The notes under the pieces: model-generated
Database searches by the model: none
Seen by the model: only the letters and a program-made list of their open reading frames with translations
Told to the model about the DNA's origin: nothing
In this document: piece by piece, positions 15,711 through 24,838 of the stretch
Numbering within the stretch: the first letter of the stretch is position 1
Layout of the letters: the number at the start of each line of letters is the position of its first letter
Made by a program: the position numbers and the translations under genes
Assembly (NCBI GenBank): GCA_949298985.1
Contig: CASFYV010000021.1
Coordinates: forward strand, 124,001-188,000
Length of the DNA stretch: 64,000 nucleotides
Source of the DNA: an uncultured bacterium
GTDB taxonomy: Bacteria > Cyanobacteriota > Vampirovibrionia > Gastranaerophilales > Gastranaerophilaceae
Reading direction: 5' to 3'

Positions 15711-16898
15711 ATGACTATTGATAAGAAAAAACTAACTATACAAATTTTAGCAATTATCGGGCTTATTTTATCAATAAAATTAGCTTTCATATATTATGTA
15801 GCAAATTATGAAAAATATGCTCTTTCAAGCTTTTGTTCAATAAATGATTTTATTGATTGTGATGGTGCAGCTCGTTCTTCTGTTTCACAATTTTGGGGTA
15901 TTCCTTTAGCATATTGGGGAATTCTGTTTTATATTTTAGTATTATTTTTAACTTTTGTTGATAAATTAAAACAAATCAAATTTTTAAAATTCTTAGAAGT
16001 TTTTGAAAAACCAATGAGTTATATTGCAGCATTAGGGACTATTGCTTTTGCAATTTCTATGATTTTAGCAGGACTCAGTTTATTTAAAATACATAAACTT
16101 TGTATTTTATGTTTAATTACATATTTTCTAGATTTAACAATAGCTTCAATTGCTTCAAGTGGTCAATTTAGATTACTAGTTCAAGCTTTTAAACAAACTA
16201 TATTAGATTTTATTGACGGAGCAAAAAAATATACCAAAACATTTATTGTATTAATGATATTAGGAATATCTTTTTTATGTTATAGCGGAATTACATATAA
16301 TTTTGTTCCACATGTAAAGCGTCAAAAATCTATTATGAAATATCACGATATTAAATTTAATCCGTATAGAGTTAAAGGAAATCTATTAGGAAAAGAAAAT
16401 GCTGATGTTGTAATAGAGCTATATTCTGATTATGTATGTCCAATTTGTTACACAAATAACATTATGTTACATCAAGCAGTAAAAGAATTTTCTAATATAA
16501 AAATTATTCACTATAATTATCCGTTTGATAAAGAATGCAATCCTTATATTTCAGTAAATATGCATCCAAATGCTTGTTTTATGGCAAAAGCGGCTATTGC
16601 ATCAAGAAATCAGGGGAATTATTGGGAAATGAACTCTTTATTATATGAAAATCAACCTAAAAGCAAAGAAGATATTTTAAAATTAACTGACAAATTGGGT
16701 TTTGATAAAACAAAATTTATGACGGATTTTAATTCAAAAGCAACAGAAAATGAACTTGAAAAAGAATTAAAAAAAGCCATAAAATTAGGTATAGATGGTA
16801 CTCCTACAATGTATATCAATGGTGATAGATATGTTGGAGTAAAACCTTATTATGAATTAAAGGAAATATTAATTGAACACGGAGCAAGAAAAAAATAA
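15711..16898 (+). CDS. VKOR-thioredoxin fusion (disulfide bond formation)
   Basis: Membrane enzyme that introduces disulfides into exported proteins, the cyanobacterial equivalent of DsbB plus DsbA. The N-terminal VKOR domain (about residues 1-165, four to five helices) has loop cysteines in FCSINDFIDCDG and the quinone-proximal CILC. After a further helix near 180-200 comes a periplasmic thioredoxin-like domain with CPIC and the cis-Pro loop GTPTMYI. 395 residues, normal for the fusion. The following queH gene overlaps its end by 26 nt. Confidence 0.95.
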   Translation: MTIDKKKLTIQILAIIGLILSIKLAFIYYVANYEKYALSSFCSINDFIDCDGAARSSVSQFWGIPLAYWGILFYILVLFLTFVDKLKQIKFLKFLEVFEKPMSYIAALGTIAFAISMILAGLSLFKIHKLCILCLITYFLDLTIASIASSGQFRLLVQAFKQTILDFIDGAKKYTKTFIVLMILGISFLCYSGITYNFVPHVKRQKSIMKYHDIKFNPYRVKGNLLGKENADVVIELYSDYVCPICYTNNIMLHQAVKEFSNIKIIHYNYPFDKECNPYISVNMHPNACFMAKAAIASRNQGNYWEMNSLLYENQPKSKEDILKLTDKLGFDKTKFMTDFNSKATENELEKELKKAIKLGIDGTPTMYINGDRYVGVKPYYELKEILIEHGARKK

Positions 16899-17421
16899 TA
16901 AAATCTTAATACACGCTTGTTGTGGAATATGTTCAGGATATCCTATTTCTTTATTAAAAGAAATGGGATATGAACCTGTTGTTTATTTTTGTAATCCTAA
17001 TTTAGATACAAAAGAAGAATTTGAAAAACGTCTTGAAGCTCAAAAGATAATTTGCATGTTTCATTGGGTAGATTTAATTGTTGAAGAATATAATCATCAA
17101 GATTTTTTATTAGTAGCAAAAGGGCTAGAGAATGAGCCTGAAAAAGGTCTAAGATGTGATAAATGTATTGAATTACGTCTTAAAGAAACTGCCCAAAAGG
17201 CAAAAGAGCTTGGAATATCAAAATTTACAACATCTTTAGTAATTAGTCCGCATAAAAATTTTGACAAAATAACAAAAATTGCTAAAAGTGTTAATAAAGA
17301 TTTAGAATATATTGCAATAGATTTTAAAAAGAAAGATGGTTTTTTAAAAACTAATAAATTATCAAAAGAGCTCGGAATATATAGACAAAATTATTGTGGC
17401 TGTGAATATAGTAAACGTTAG
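16873..17421 (+). CDS. queH: Epoxyqueuosine reductase QueH
   Basis: Converts epoxyqueuosine to queuosine in tRNA, the last step of queuosine synthesis; QueH is the cobalamin-independent type. Seen: the Cys-Cys and CxxC iron-sulfur ligands in HACCGICSGYP and LRCDKCIELR, the conserved TTSLVISPHKNF, and the C-terminal YRQNYCGCEYS. 182 residues, typical. The start is TTG at 16873 with AAGGAA upstream, inside the end of the VKOR gene. QueA is encoded at 47160, so the pathway is supported twice in this window. Confidence 0.93.
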   Translation: MNTEQEKNNKILIHACCGICSGYPISLLKEMGYEPVVYFCNPNLDTKEEFEKRLEAQKIICMFHWVDLIVEEYNHQDFLLVAKGLENEPEKGLRCDKCIELRLKETAQKAKELGISKFTTSLVISPHKNFDKITKIAKSVNKDLEYIAIDFKKKDGFLKTNKLSKELGIYRQNYCGCEYSKR

Positions 17422-17439
17422 AAATAGAGGTTATAAAAT

Positions 17440-17646
17440 ATGGAATGTAAGAAAGAAGAAAATTTATTGGAATGTACTTGTTCTGCTACTACTTGTAAAA
17501 ATAGAGGAGTGTGTTGTGAATGCGTAAGACATCATAGAGAAGCCGGACAAATTCCGGGATGTTTTTTTCCTAAAAGTGCTGAACTAACTCACAATCGTTC
17601 TATTGAATATTTTATAGAAGTTTATTCTAAAATCCTTAATAAGTAA
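17440..17646 (+). CDS. Cys-rich DUF6485-type protein
   Basis: A 68-residue protein with eight Cys and conserved His residues (ECTCSATTC, GVCCECVRHHR) that probably binds a metal or iron-sulfur cluster. The tail SIEYFIEVYSKIL matches the small family annotated as DUF6485 in anaerobes. It follows queH by 18 nt and may be in the same operon. Biochemical role unknown. Confidence 0.8.
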   Translation: MECKKEENLLECTCSATTCKNRGVCCECVRHHREAGQIPGCFFPKSAELTHNRSIEYFIEVYSKILNK

Positions 17647-17950
17647 AATATTTGTCGAAATCAACATCTTCAAAGTTACATAAAAGATGGAAAATATCAT
17701 CATCGTCATCAAGACGATGAAAATTATATTCATCAAAAAGCCAGTATTTCGGATTAATCCCTTTTACTCTTACAATATTTTTATCTTTTAAAATCTGAAG
17801 CTTCTTTTTCACTTCATCAACAGGGAGTTCAACAAGTTTAGCAAGTTCAACCGCAGTAATCCCATCAGGATGACTGTATTTTTCAGGGGTAAGAAACATC
17901 AATTCCAATCCAACCATTTTCAAATTAGTATCTTCATAAACTTGTTCCAT
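17636..17950 (-). CDS. Winged-helix-like hypothetical protein (104 aa)
   Basis: Small acidic protein whose middle (GITAVELAKLVELPVDEVKKKLQILKDKNIVRVKGI) reads like a winged helix-turn-helix: recognition-type helices followed by a turn and a beta wing. The C-terminus is very acidic (DDDDDIF). A TATAAT on the minus strand (17957-17962) lies only 6 nt before the ATG, with no Shine-Dalgarno, so the mRNA may be leaderless. Its 3' end overlaps the convergent Cys-rich gene by 11 nt. Confidence 0.7.
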   Translation of the reverse strand: MEQVYEDTNLKMVGLELMFLTPEKYSHPDGITAVELAKLVELPVDEVKKKLQILKDKNIVRVKGINPKYWLFDEYNFHRLDDDDDIFHLLCNFEDVDFDKYFTY

Positions 17951-18191
17951 ATCTGTATTATAGCGTATTAATTAAAAAAGTGAATAGCGACAAATCATTT
18001 TAAAATATATTTATTATTAATTCTAGCATACCATATTCCCCTTACCATACAATTTATTTTTTATCAAAAAAATTCAAAATACCTGCAAAAACTAAATATC
18101 CTTAACAATACTTAACAAAGATAGCAAATTCCCTTATAAATTAGATTTTATTAATATAGTATAATAGATGTAAGATTAGAAAGGATTAATC

Positions 18192-18812
18192 ATGTCAAAT
18201 TGGTTTGGTAAAATATTCGAAATTAGTTCTAAAAAAATCCCACAACAAATACAAAAAACAAACCACATTCAACAAGTCGCTTCAAATATTGAAAAAAAAT
18301 CAGAACCTGTTGTTAAACAAGCTAGAAACTCATACTCTCGTTCATTAAAAGATCAACTATCTTATGGTAAATGGTACTATGGAATTGATGAAAATGTTCA
18401 ACCTCAAGTAAAAAGAACTTTTGGAGGAATTGAAAAAATCTACCCTTGTAGAGATGGCGGAGAAGTTGTTGTTAATTATATTAGTCGCCCTGATAAATCT
18501 TCTAGTTTATATATAACAAAAACTGGAAATCCTAATGATATTAATAAAGGAGATTGGTATCGAGGATTTTATTCTGAAACAGCTGTAAAACATTATAAAG
18601 ATGCATTTGGTGATGATGCAACAAAAATAGTTAAGAAAAAAGGTGGCAGAAAACAAATTTTGAGTACGCAAAATGGTCAGGCTACAGAAGAAGTTCATGT
18701 TCCACTAAAGAGATGGCAACGTGTTATAGAAACATTTGGAATAAACGGAAAGAAAGAATCCAGTTTTATAAATCCAAACAATCCAAAAGATTTTGATAGA
18801 TTTTGTGATTAA
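18192..18812 (+). CDS. Hypothetical protein (206 aa)
   Basis: Unrecognised soluble protein with a polar, Gln/Lys-rich N-terminus (MSNWFGKIFEISSKKIPQQ), then a compact domain rich in Trp and Tyr (YGKWYYGIDEN, KGDWYRGFY) and the motif KTYPCRDGGE-like IYPCRDGGEVVV. Good ribosome binding site (AGAAAGGA) and a TATAAT at 18160-18165 upstream. Followed by a strong terminator, so it is a single-gene unit. No family assigned. Confidence 0.7.
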   Translation: MSNWFGKIFEISSKKIPQQIQKTNHIQQVASNIEKKSEPVVKQARNSYSRSLKDQLSYGKWYYGIDENVQPQVKRTFGGIEKIYPCRDGGEVVVNYISRPDKSSSLYITKTGNPNDINKGDWYRGFYSETAVKHYKDAFGDDATKIVKKKGGRKQILSTQNGQATEEVHVPLKRWQRVIETFGINGKKESSFINPNNPKDFDRFCD

Positions 18813-18818
18813 TAATGT

Positions 18819-18856
18819 AAAAGCGGTAAATTAAAATTACCGCTTTTACATTTTTT
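18819..18856. terminator. Intrinsic terminator
   Basis: AAAAGCGGTAA (18819-18829) pairs with TTACCGCTTTT (18837-18847) around ATTAAAA, followed by a T-rich stretch. Confidence 0.85.
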
Positions 18857-18869
18857 ATTTTCGTTCAAG

Positions 18870-18898
18870 TTGAAGAGAATTTGGGTTTGAAATATAAT
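18870..18898 (+). promoter_or_regulatory. Promoter just upstream of the MFS gene
   Basis: TTGAAG (18870-18875), 17-nt spacer, TATAAT (18893-18898). Only 8 nt separate the -10 box from the ATG at 18907, so transcription should start at or within 1-2 nt of the start codon. Confidence 0.65.
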
Positions 18899-18906
18899 TT
18901 TGTTGT

Positions 18907-20073
18907 ATGGAAAAAGGGATTCAAAATTCAAAAAATGCGATAATTTGGCTTTGTGCAGCACATTTAACCTGTGATGTTTATGGAGGATTTCTAAATCCGA
19001 TTATGCCTTTTATTGCTCAAAAATTAGGCTTTACAATGGCGATTGCAACAATAATAATAAGTATTTCACATATTTGTTCATCAATGTTACAGCCGATATT
19101 TGGATTTTTTGCTGACAATATCTTAAAACGATTTTTTATTTTTTGGGGTGTAATTTTAGCATCACTATTTATTCCACTAACTCCTGCTGCACAAAACATT
19201 TTTATACTTGTTATTTTTATGATTTTAGGGAGCCTTGGCGGGAGTTTTTTCCACCCTCAAGCTATGGGGTTTGTAAATCATTTTTCCGGTAAAAATTGTT
19301 CTGATAATATGGGAATTTTTATAAGTATGGGGTCATTAGGCTTTGCTTTTGGGCCTTTACTTGCAGCTTTAATTACTCAAATTTTAGGATTAGATAAATT
19401 ACCTTTTGCATCTATTTTTGGACTATTTCTCGCTTCTATAATGTTTTTATTTGTTCCAAAATTATCAAAAATAGAAAAAAAACCTGAACATAAAGAATTT
19501 TTCAAATCTTTTAAAGAAATTCTTGATAATCGACAAATGAATTTTTTAATGCTAATTGCAATAATGAAATCTTTAATTACGAATAGTTCTTGTATTCTAT
19601 TACCGTTTTTATGGAAATCAATGAATTATTCTCCATTTTATATTGGATTTGCATTATTCTTATTCGTATTTGCAGGTTCTATCGGTTCTTTTTTAAGTCC
19701 AAAAGTAGAGAAAAGATTAGGACAAAAACCTATCATTTATTTTTCAATGTGGGCAACATTCCCTATGATGTTATTATTTGGATTTATTTATAAGACCTCT
19801 CCGATTTTATCATTAATGATATTTTTCATAATAGGATTTACAACTATGCTGGCTCAACCTGTAACTATGGTTTGGGCTCAAAGACTTTTACCTAAATACA
19901 AAAGTATAGTTGCAGGATTCATAAACGGTTTCTGTTGGGGAATTGTAGCTCTTCTAATGTCTGTTTTAGGTGCTGTTGCTCAAAAATATGGAATTATGAA
20001 TATTTTAATTCTATTAAGTATTTTCCCTGCTATTTCTTCTTATTTTGTAAAATATTTGAAAGAAATTAAATAA
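18907..20073 (+). CDS. MFS exporter, fosmidomycin-resistance (Fsr) type
   Basis: Inner-membrane proton-coupled exporter with about 12 helices in 388 residues. The early CAAHLTCDVYGGFLNPIMPF and the GSFFHPQAMGFV loop are typical of the Fsr group, which exports small toxic compounds. There is no Shine-Dalgarno before the ATG; the promoter sits so close that a leaderless transcript is likely. The natural substrate cannot be inferred. Confidence 0.85.
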   Translation: MEKGIQNSKNAIIWLCAAHLTCDVYGGFLNPIMPFIAQKLGFTMAIATIIISISHICSSMLQPIFGFFADNILKRFFIFWGVILASLFIPLTPAAQNIFILVIFMILGSLGGSFFHPQAMGFVNHFSGKNCSDNMGIFISMGSLGFAFGPLLAALITQILGLDKLPFASIFGLFLASIMFLFVPKLSKIEKKPEHKEFFKSFKEILDNRQMNFLMLIAIMKSLITNSSCILLPFLWKSMNYSPFYIGFALFLFVFAGSIGSFLSPKVEKRLGQKPIIYFSMWATFPMMLLFGFIYKTSPILSLMIFFIIGFTTMLAQPVTMVWAQRLLPKYKSIVAGFINGFCWGIVALLMSVLGAVAQKYGIMNILILLSIFPAISSYFVKYLKEIK

Positions 20074-20118
20074 GAATTATAATTTTTTTGGTATAATACT
20101 TTCGGAGCTGTATTAATT

Positions 20119-21246
20119 TTGAATAATTGGATAAAAAATATTATATATGAATTAAAAAACATGAAAATGCTTGATAAGTATATTCTTAAGCAAGTAATTG
20201 AAATGTTTATAATGGGAGTATTAGTATTTACTTCAATTATATTTGCTTCTGATACTTTTATTACTTTGATTAAACAAATTTCTATGTATGGTATTCCTTT
20301 TAAAATAGCATTTTTAATTATAATTTTACATTTACCTGCAGTATTTGTAATGACAATTCCAATGGGTGTTCTATTAGCAACCGTAATGACATTAAACGGA
20401 CTTAGCTTAAGTTCTGAAATAACTGTTATGAGAGCTTGTGGAATTGGATTAAATAGAATTGCAAAACCTATTTTTATATTTTCAATTATTATGGCTTGTG
20501 TTAGTTTTGTTTTGAATGAAACAGTCGTTCCTATTATGACAAAACAATCTACAGATTTAGCTTTATATGCTTTTAGTAAAAAAAATATTCCGGAAGGGAA
20601 GCATAATTTTACTTTTAAAGAGGTAAAAGAGGGTGGTCTTTTAAAACGTTTATTTTATGTTGGAGATTGTACAGATAAACAGTTACATAATATTACAGTC
20701 CTTGATGCTTCAAAAGAAGGTACAATACAAATTTTACAAGCAAAAGAAGGTACAACAACCCCGGAGGGCTGGAACTTTAAAAACGGAGCTATTTATACAG
20801 TATCAGATAATGGCAAAACTCTTGATACAACACTTTTTGGAGATTCTGTAATAAAATTCGGCATGGATTTATCTAAAGAAATGAACAGAAATTTAGCTAA
20901 TGAATATAATTTTATTCAATTATGTAAACACTTAGCCCAGCCTAATATAGAGAATAAAAATATATTACGAATAAATTTATTTGATAAAATAGCTCTACCA
21001 TTAACAACTATAGTATTGGTTTTAATAGGAGTTCCATTAGCAATTACTCCACCTCGAGTTAGGTATAATAGAGGTTTTTTATTTAGTATTTTAATTATTT
21101 TTGCATATTATTTAATTAGAGCTTTATCAATTTCTTTTGGTGAAGCTGGATCTTTGATTCCAATTTTAGCAGCTTTTATGCCAAATATTATATTAACAAT
21201 AGCTGGGGTTGGATTATACTATAGAAAAGTATACACAATTTGTTAA
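20119..21246 (+). CDS. LPS export permease LptF/LptG family
   Basis: Inner-membrane permease of the LptB2FG transporter that extracts lipopolysaccharide and passes it to LptC/A. Six helices in two triplets flank a periplasmic beta-jellyroll (about residues 140-280). Family features: MLDKYILKQVIEMF start, IPMGVLLATVMTLNGLSLSSEI with the coupling helix, and MRACGIG. 375 residues. A TTG start at 20119 has GGAG 11 nt upstream; an internal ATG at 20161 is the alternative. Only one LptF/G-type gene is in the window, as in cyanobacteria-related genomes where one form may suffice. It implies an outer membrane. Confidence 0.88.
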   Translation: MNNWIKNIIYELKNMKMLDKYILKQVIEMFIMGVLVFTSIIFASDTFITLIKQISMYGIPFKIAFLIIILHLPAVFVMTIPMGVLLATVMTLNGLSLSSEITVMRACGIGLNRIAKPIFIFSIIMACVSFVLNETVVPIMTKQSTDLALYAFSKKNIPEGKHNFTFKEVKEGGLLKRLFYVGDCTDKQLHNITVLDASKEGTIQILQAKEGTTTPEGWNFKNGAIYTVSDNGKTLDTTLFGDSVIKFGMDLSKEMNRNLANEYNFIQLCKHLAQPNIENKNILRINLFDKIALPLTTIVLVLIGVPLAITPPRVRYNRGFLFSILIIFAYYLIRALSISFGEAGSLIPILAAFMPNIILTIAGVGLYYRKVYTIC

Positions 21247-21258
21247 TTTGGAGTAATT

Positions 21259-22032
21259 ATGTATAGGTACTCTTATTTAAGGCTTGCTTTATCTTTAGTA
21301 GCGATAATTATTTATTTATTTTTCATGCATCCAATGTTTGCAATAATTTGTTCTATTTTAATAGTAGGCGGATATATTCTTATTAATAAAGTTCGCGAAA
21401 GCAGTATTATTGATGACGGAAGAATAATGAGAAGAAAAGCCGCCTTAAGAGCTGCAAAAATTTATCTTAATCCATATCAAGATATTTGGAAAAATTTAAG
21501 ACTCTCTAATAAATATTGTTCTATAAAACTTGGAAGAGATGGACATACTATTACGGTAAAAGAAAATTTAAAAAAATCTTCTATGAGTCGAACTTTTAGA
21601 ATAATTGAAACCCGAATTCATAGTTTTGAAGATTTATGGAATATGTTTTGCATAAATTTTGATAATAATAAAACTTATGATGGTTTATTGGATGATTGCA
21701 GAAAATATAAAGTTACTGTAATAGAAGACAAAATCATAAACTCTTATACCCCAAAAGCATTAACAAAAAAAATTGAAAATTCTAAAAAAATAGATATTAA
21801 TAACTGTTCAGAAGTTGAACTTACAGCTCTTCCAGGAATCAGCATTGTAATGTCAAAAAAAATTATAAAAAAACGAGAAGAAATTGGCGGATTTAAAAAT
21901 ACAAATGATTTTTTCCTATTTTTAAAATTAAAACCACATATGCAAAAACAACTTGAGAATTTAATTTGCGTAAATAAAATGAAAGGTATAATAAAGATAG
22001 AAAAAACAAAAGAGAGAAGCGTCGATTTGTGA
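21259..22032 (+). CDS. Membrane-anchored helix-hairpin-helix protein (ComEA-like end)
   Basis: Two N-terminal membrane segments (about residues 8-42), a central cytoplasmic domain I do not recognise, and a C-terminal HhH domain at about 175-230: DINNCSEVELTALPGISIVMSKKI followed by GGFKNTNDFF, the typical ComEA-type DNA-binding hairpin. It is not a standard ComEA, which has the HhH directly behind one helix. It follows the LptF/G-like gene by 12 nt and overlaps the next start by 4 nt (GTGA), so it is in an operon. Confidence 0.8.
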   Translation: MYRYSYLRLALSLVAIIIYLFFMHPMFAIICSILIVGGYILINKVRESSIIDDGRIMRRKAALRAAKIYLNPYQDIWKNLRLSNKYCSIKLGRDGHTITVKENLKKSSMSRTFRIIETRIHSFEDLWNMFCINFDNNKTYDGLLDDCRKYKVTVIEDKIINSYTPKALTKKIENSKKIDINNCSEVELTALPGISIVMSKKIIKKREEIGGFKNTNDFFLFLKLKPHMQKQLENLICVNKMKGIIKIEKTKERSVDL

Positions 22033-22625
22033 AACTGAGAGTATTTAATATTATAAAAAAAACTAAAGTTGAAGGTCCGGAATTGCGTTATTGCATTTGG
22101 GTACAAGGTTGCTCAAGACATTGCAAAGGTTGTCAAGCAGTCCATACTTGGCCGCATTCCGGTGGTAAATTATTTAATGTTATAGATATTATTAACGATA
22201 TTAAATCTCAAAAAGGAATAGAAGGAGTGACATTTCTAGGGGGAGAACCTTTTGAACAGGCAGAAGCTTTAGGATTAATTGCAGAAGAAGTACAAAAATT
22301 AGGTTTAGGAGTTTTGTGTTTTACAGGAGATTTAATTGAAAATTTAAAAAAAGAAGAAAAAAATAAAAAATTACTAGAAAACATTGATTTGCTTATAGAT
22401 GGAGAATTTAAAATAGACGAAGTTGATTATTCTCGTCCTTGGTGCGGTTCAAAAAATCAAAGATATCATTTTTTAACAAACAGATATAATGAAGAAATCT
22501 TTGAAAAGTATAAGAATAAAGTTGAAGTTAATATTTCCACAAATGGTAATGTATTTATAAATGGAATGGGGAATTTTGATGAGATACTTCAAAAGATTGA
22601 TTTAAGCCCAATTAAAAAATGCTAG
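22029..22625 (+). CDS. Radical-SAM activase-like protein (NrdG-type 4Fe-4S domain)
   Basis: A 198-residue radical-SAM protein with the cluster motif C-x3-C-x2-C in VQGCSRHCKGCQ, the SAM-binding VTFLGGEPFEQAEAL, and a short TIM-barrel half like NrdG and other glycyl-radical activases. The GTG start overlaps the preceding stop by 4 nt. No glycyl-radical enzyme gene is adjacent, so it may not be the canonical NrdG; the neighbour is the Ycf46 ATPase gene 25 nt downstream. Confidence 0.85.
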   Translation: MKLRVFNIIKKTKVEGPELRYCIWVQGCSRHCKGCQAVHTWPHSGGKLFNVIDIINDIKSQKGIEGVTFLGGEPFEQAEALGLIAEEVQKLGLGVLCFTGDLIENLKKEEKNKKLLENIDLLIDGEFKIDEVDYSRPWCGSKNQRYHFLTNRYNEEIFEKYKNKVEVNISTNGNVFINGMGNFDEILQKIDLSPIKKC

Positions 22626-22650
22626 AATATCCTCAATAAGGAAGGTTAAA

Positions 22651-24264
22651 ATGTGTGCTTATAAATTATCAAATTTAATTAGGGCTCGATTTCCGTTGAT
22701 ATATATGACAACTTTTGAAGAGGATAGAGCTACAAAATATATTAAATCAATTGTAACAGATGAAAAACAAGTAAAAGTAGCAAGAGAAGTTTTTACTTGG
22801 ACTCAAACGAATGGACTTTATAATGATTCGGTTGGAAAAACAGTAACTGATACAACTTGTCCTTGTAAAATGCTAGAATATATTAGAAGGTATGAAAAGG
22901 ATGCTGTTTTTATAATTTATGATTTTCATGTGAATTTTGGACCTAAAAACAGAACTCCTGATTATAATGTAATAAGAAAAATAAGAGATATAATTCCTGA
23001 TTTAAAATTAGGAACAGTTAGAAAAACAGTATTTTTTATCTCACCAGAATTGTTGATTCCGGAGGCTTTACAAAAAGAAATTACAATATTTGATTTTCCA
23101 TTACCGAATCTTGAGGAAATAAAAGCAAAATTTGACAGTATGCTTAATCAAAATTCTTCAGTAGAAGCTAATTTAAATGAAGAAGAAAAAGATAAACTCT
23201 GTAAAGCTGCATTAGGTTTAACATTGCAAGAAGCTGAAAGTGCATTTGCTCTTTCAATGGTAAATGATGGCAAAATAAGTATTAAAGATTTATCTGTAAT
23301 TTTAGAAGAAAAAGTTCAAGTAATTAAAAAGACCGGAATATTAGAATTTATTAAGTCTGATTATACGATAAAAGATATTGGTGGCTTAGATAATTTAAAA
23401 AACTGGTTATTAAAACGCAATAATTCTTGGTCGGAACAGGCAAAAAAATATTGTATTCCATCGCCAAAAGGCGTTTTAGTAACCGGAGTCCCCGGCTGCG
23501 GTAAAAGTCTTACTGCAAAAGCTATGAGTACAATTTGGCAGTTACCACTTTTAAAATTGGATTTTGGCAAAGTTTTTTCAGGTTTAGTAGGAAGTTCAGA
23601 AGAAAATATGCGAAGAGCTCTTGCTACTGCCGAAGCCGTTGCACCTTCGATTTTATGGATTGATGAAATTGAAAAAGGGCTGAGCGGTTTAGGCTCAAAT
23701 GGTGATAGTGGAGTTTCTTCAAGAATTTTTGGACAGTTTTTAACCTGGATGCAAGAAAAAGAATCTCCTGTATTTGTTATTGCAACTGCCAATAATATTA
23801 GTAATCTTCCGCCAGAACTTTTAAGAAAAGGTCGTTTTGATGAAATCTTTTTTGTAGATTTACCTACGGTTCAAGAAAGAAAAGAAATTTTCAAACTTCA
23901 TTTGGAAAAAAGATTAAAAGATAAAGATGTTGCAAGTGAAATAATTGGAGTTAAAAATCTCTGTTCAGAGCTTGCAAAAATGACAGAAGGCTTTATTGGA
24001 TCAGAAATTGAACAAGTTGTTATTTCATCTCTTTGCGATGCGTTTTTTGAAAATAGAGCTTTGAAATTTGAAGATTTAGCAAAAAATATTGCTAATACAG
24101 TTCCACTTTCAATGACACAAAGAGAACAAATATTAGCACTAAGATCTTGGGCAAATGTTAGAGCAGTTTCTGCTACTAAAACTTCAAATTTAAAACAGTA
24201 TAAAAAAGAAACTAATGAAGAGAATGTTTCTTTAAGCAGAGGTGGAAGAACTTTAGATTTTTAA
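22651..24264 (+). CDS. Ycf46-type AAA ATPase
   Basis: AAA+ ATPase of the family first named in plastid genomes. The N-terminal half (about residues 1-240, opening SNLIRARFPLIYMTTFEE) is the Ycf46-specific region. The AAA module follows with Walker A GVPGCGKS at 279-286, Walker B ILWIDE at 334-339 and sensor/arginine region ELLRKGRFDEIF. 537 residues, close to family length. Next to DUF1257 and DUF2997 genes as in cyanobacteria. In photosynthetic relatives it is tied to carbon metabolism, but here photosynthesis is absent, so its client is unknown. Confidence 0.88.
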   Translation: MCAYKLSNLIRARFPLIYMTTFEEDRATKYIKSIVTDEKQVKVAREVFTWTQTNGLYNDSVGKTVTDTTCPCKMLEYIRRYEKDAVFIIYDFHVNFGPKNRTPDYNVIRKIRDIIPDLKLGTVRKTVFFISPELLIPEALQKEITIFDFPLPNLEEIKAKFDSMLNQNSSVEANLNEEEKDKLCKAALGLTLQEAESAFALSMVNDGKISIKDLSVILEEKVQVIKKTGILEFIKSDYTIKDIGGLDNLKNWLLKRNNSWSEQAKKYCIPSPKGVLVTGVPGCGKSLTAKAMSTIWQLPLLKLDFGKVFSGLVGSSEENMRRALATAEAVAPSILWIDEIEKGLSGLGSNGDSGVSSRIFGQFLTWMQEKESPVFVIATANNISNLPPELLRKGRFDEIFFVDLPTVQERKEIFKLHLEKRLKDKDVASEIIGVKNLCSELAKMTEGFIGSEIEQVVISSLCDAFFENRALKFEDLAKNIANTVPLSMTQREQILALRSWANVRAVSATKTSNLKQYKKETNEENVSLSRGGRTLDF

Positions 24265-24276
24265 AAAGGAGAAAAT

Positions 24277-24825
24277 ATGTCTTGTACAGTATTTGCTTTG
24301 CCATATGCAATAGCGTGGGTTGTTGGAGCTTTAGCAACAGGGGCACTTCATGCGGCTGAAATAAACAATGAATTAAAAGATGAAATCTCATATTTTGATA
24401 ATAATATTTCTGATAATATTAAAAAAACTTGTGATGATATACAAATAATCAATCAAAATCATTTTTTAGAAAAAAGTTTTGAAACAAATTTTATGGATAA
24501 AAGTATTCTAATGAAAACTTTAGAAGAGCATGGGGTTCAAAATATATCAGAAAATGAGTATGGTCAAATTTCAGGTAATATCGACAGTTATGTACTAAAT
24601 TTTGAGAGAATGGAATGTGATAAACCTTATTTTGTGAAAATTTCGTGTCTTGAATCTGATAATGCAAAAGAAAAATTTGAAGATTTAACTTCGGAATATA
24701 CACTTAATGTACAAGAAGAATCATATTTAAGTATTGTTAATAAATTAAAAGAAAATAATATGGAAATAGAAGACGAAGAAGTTATGGAAGATAACACAAT
24801 CGTCCTTACCGTAAATCTTGATTAA
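24277..24825 (+). CDS. Ycf35-like (DUF1257) protein
   Basis: A 182-residue protein 12 nt after the Ycf46 gene. The region MDKSILMKTLEEHGVQ to the acidic C-terminus with YLSIVNKLKENNMEIEDEE follows the DUF1257 pattern, in which a short helical start precedes two ferredoxin-like alpha/beta units. Unusually it begins with a hydrophobic segment (AIAWVVGALATGALHAA, residues 10-26) that could anchor it in the membrane; canonical Ycf35 lacks this. The assignment rests partly on the gene neighbourhood. Confidence 0.7.
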   Translation: MSCTVFALPYAIAWVVGALATGALHAAEINNELKDEISYFDNNISDNIKKTCDDIQIINQNHFLEKSFETNFMDKSILMKTLEEHGVQNISENEYGQISGNIDSYVLNFERMECDKPYFVKISCLESDNAKEKFEDLTSEYTLNVQEESYLSIVNKLKENNMEIEDEEVMEDNTIVLTVNLD

Positions 24826-24838
24826 TTGGAGAATATTA

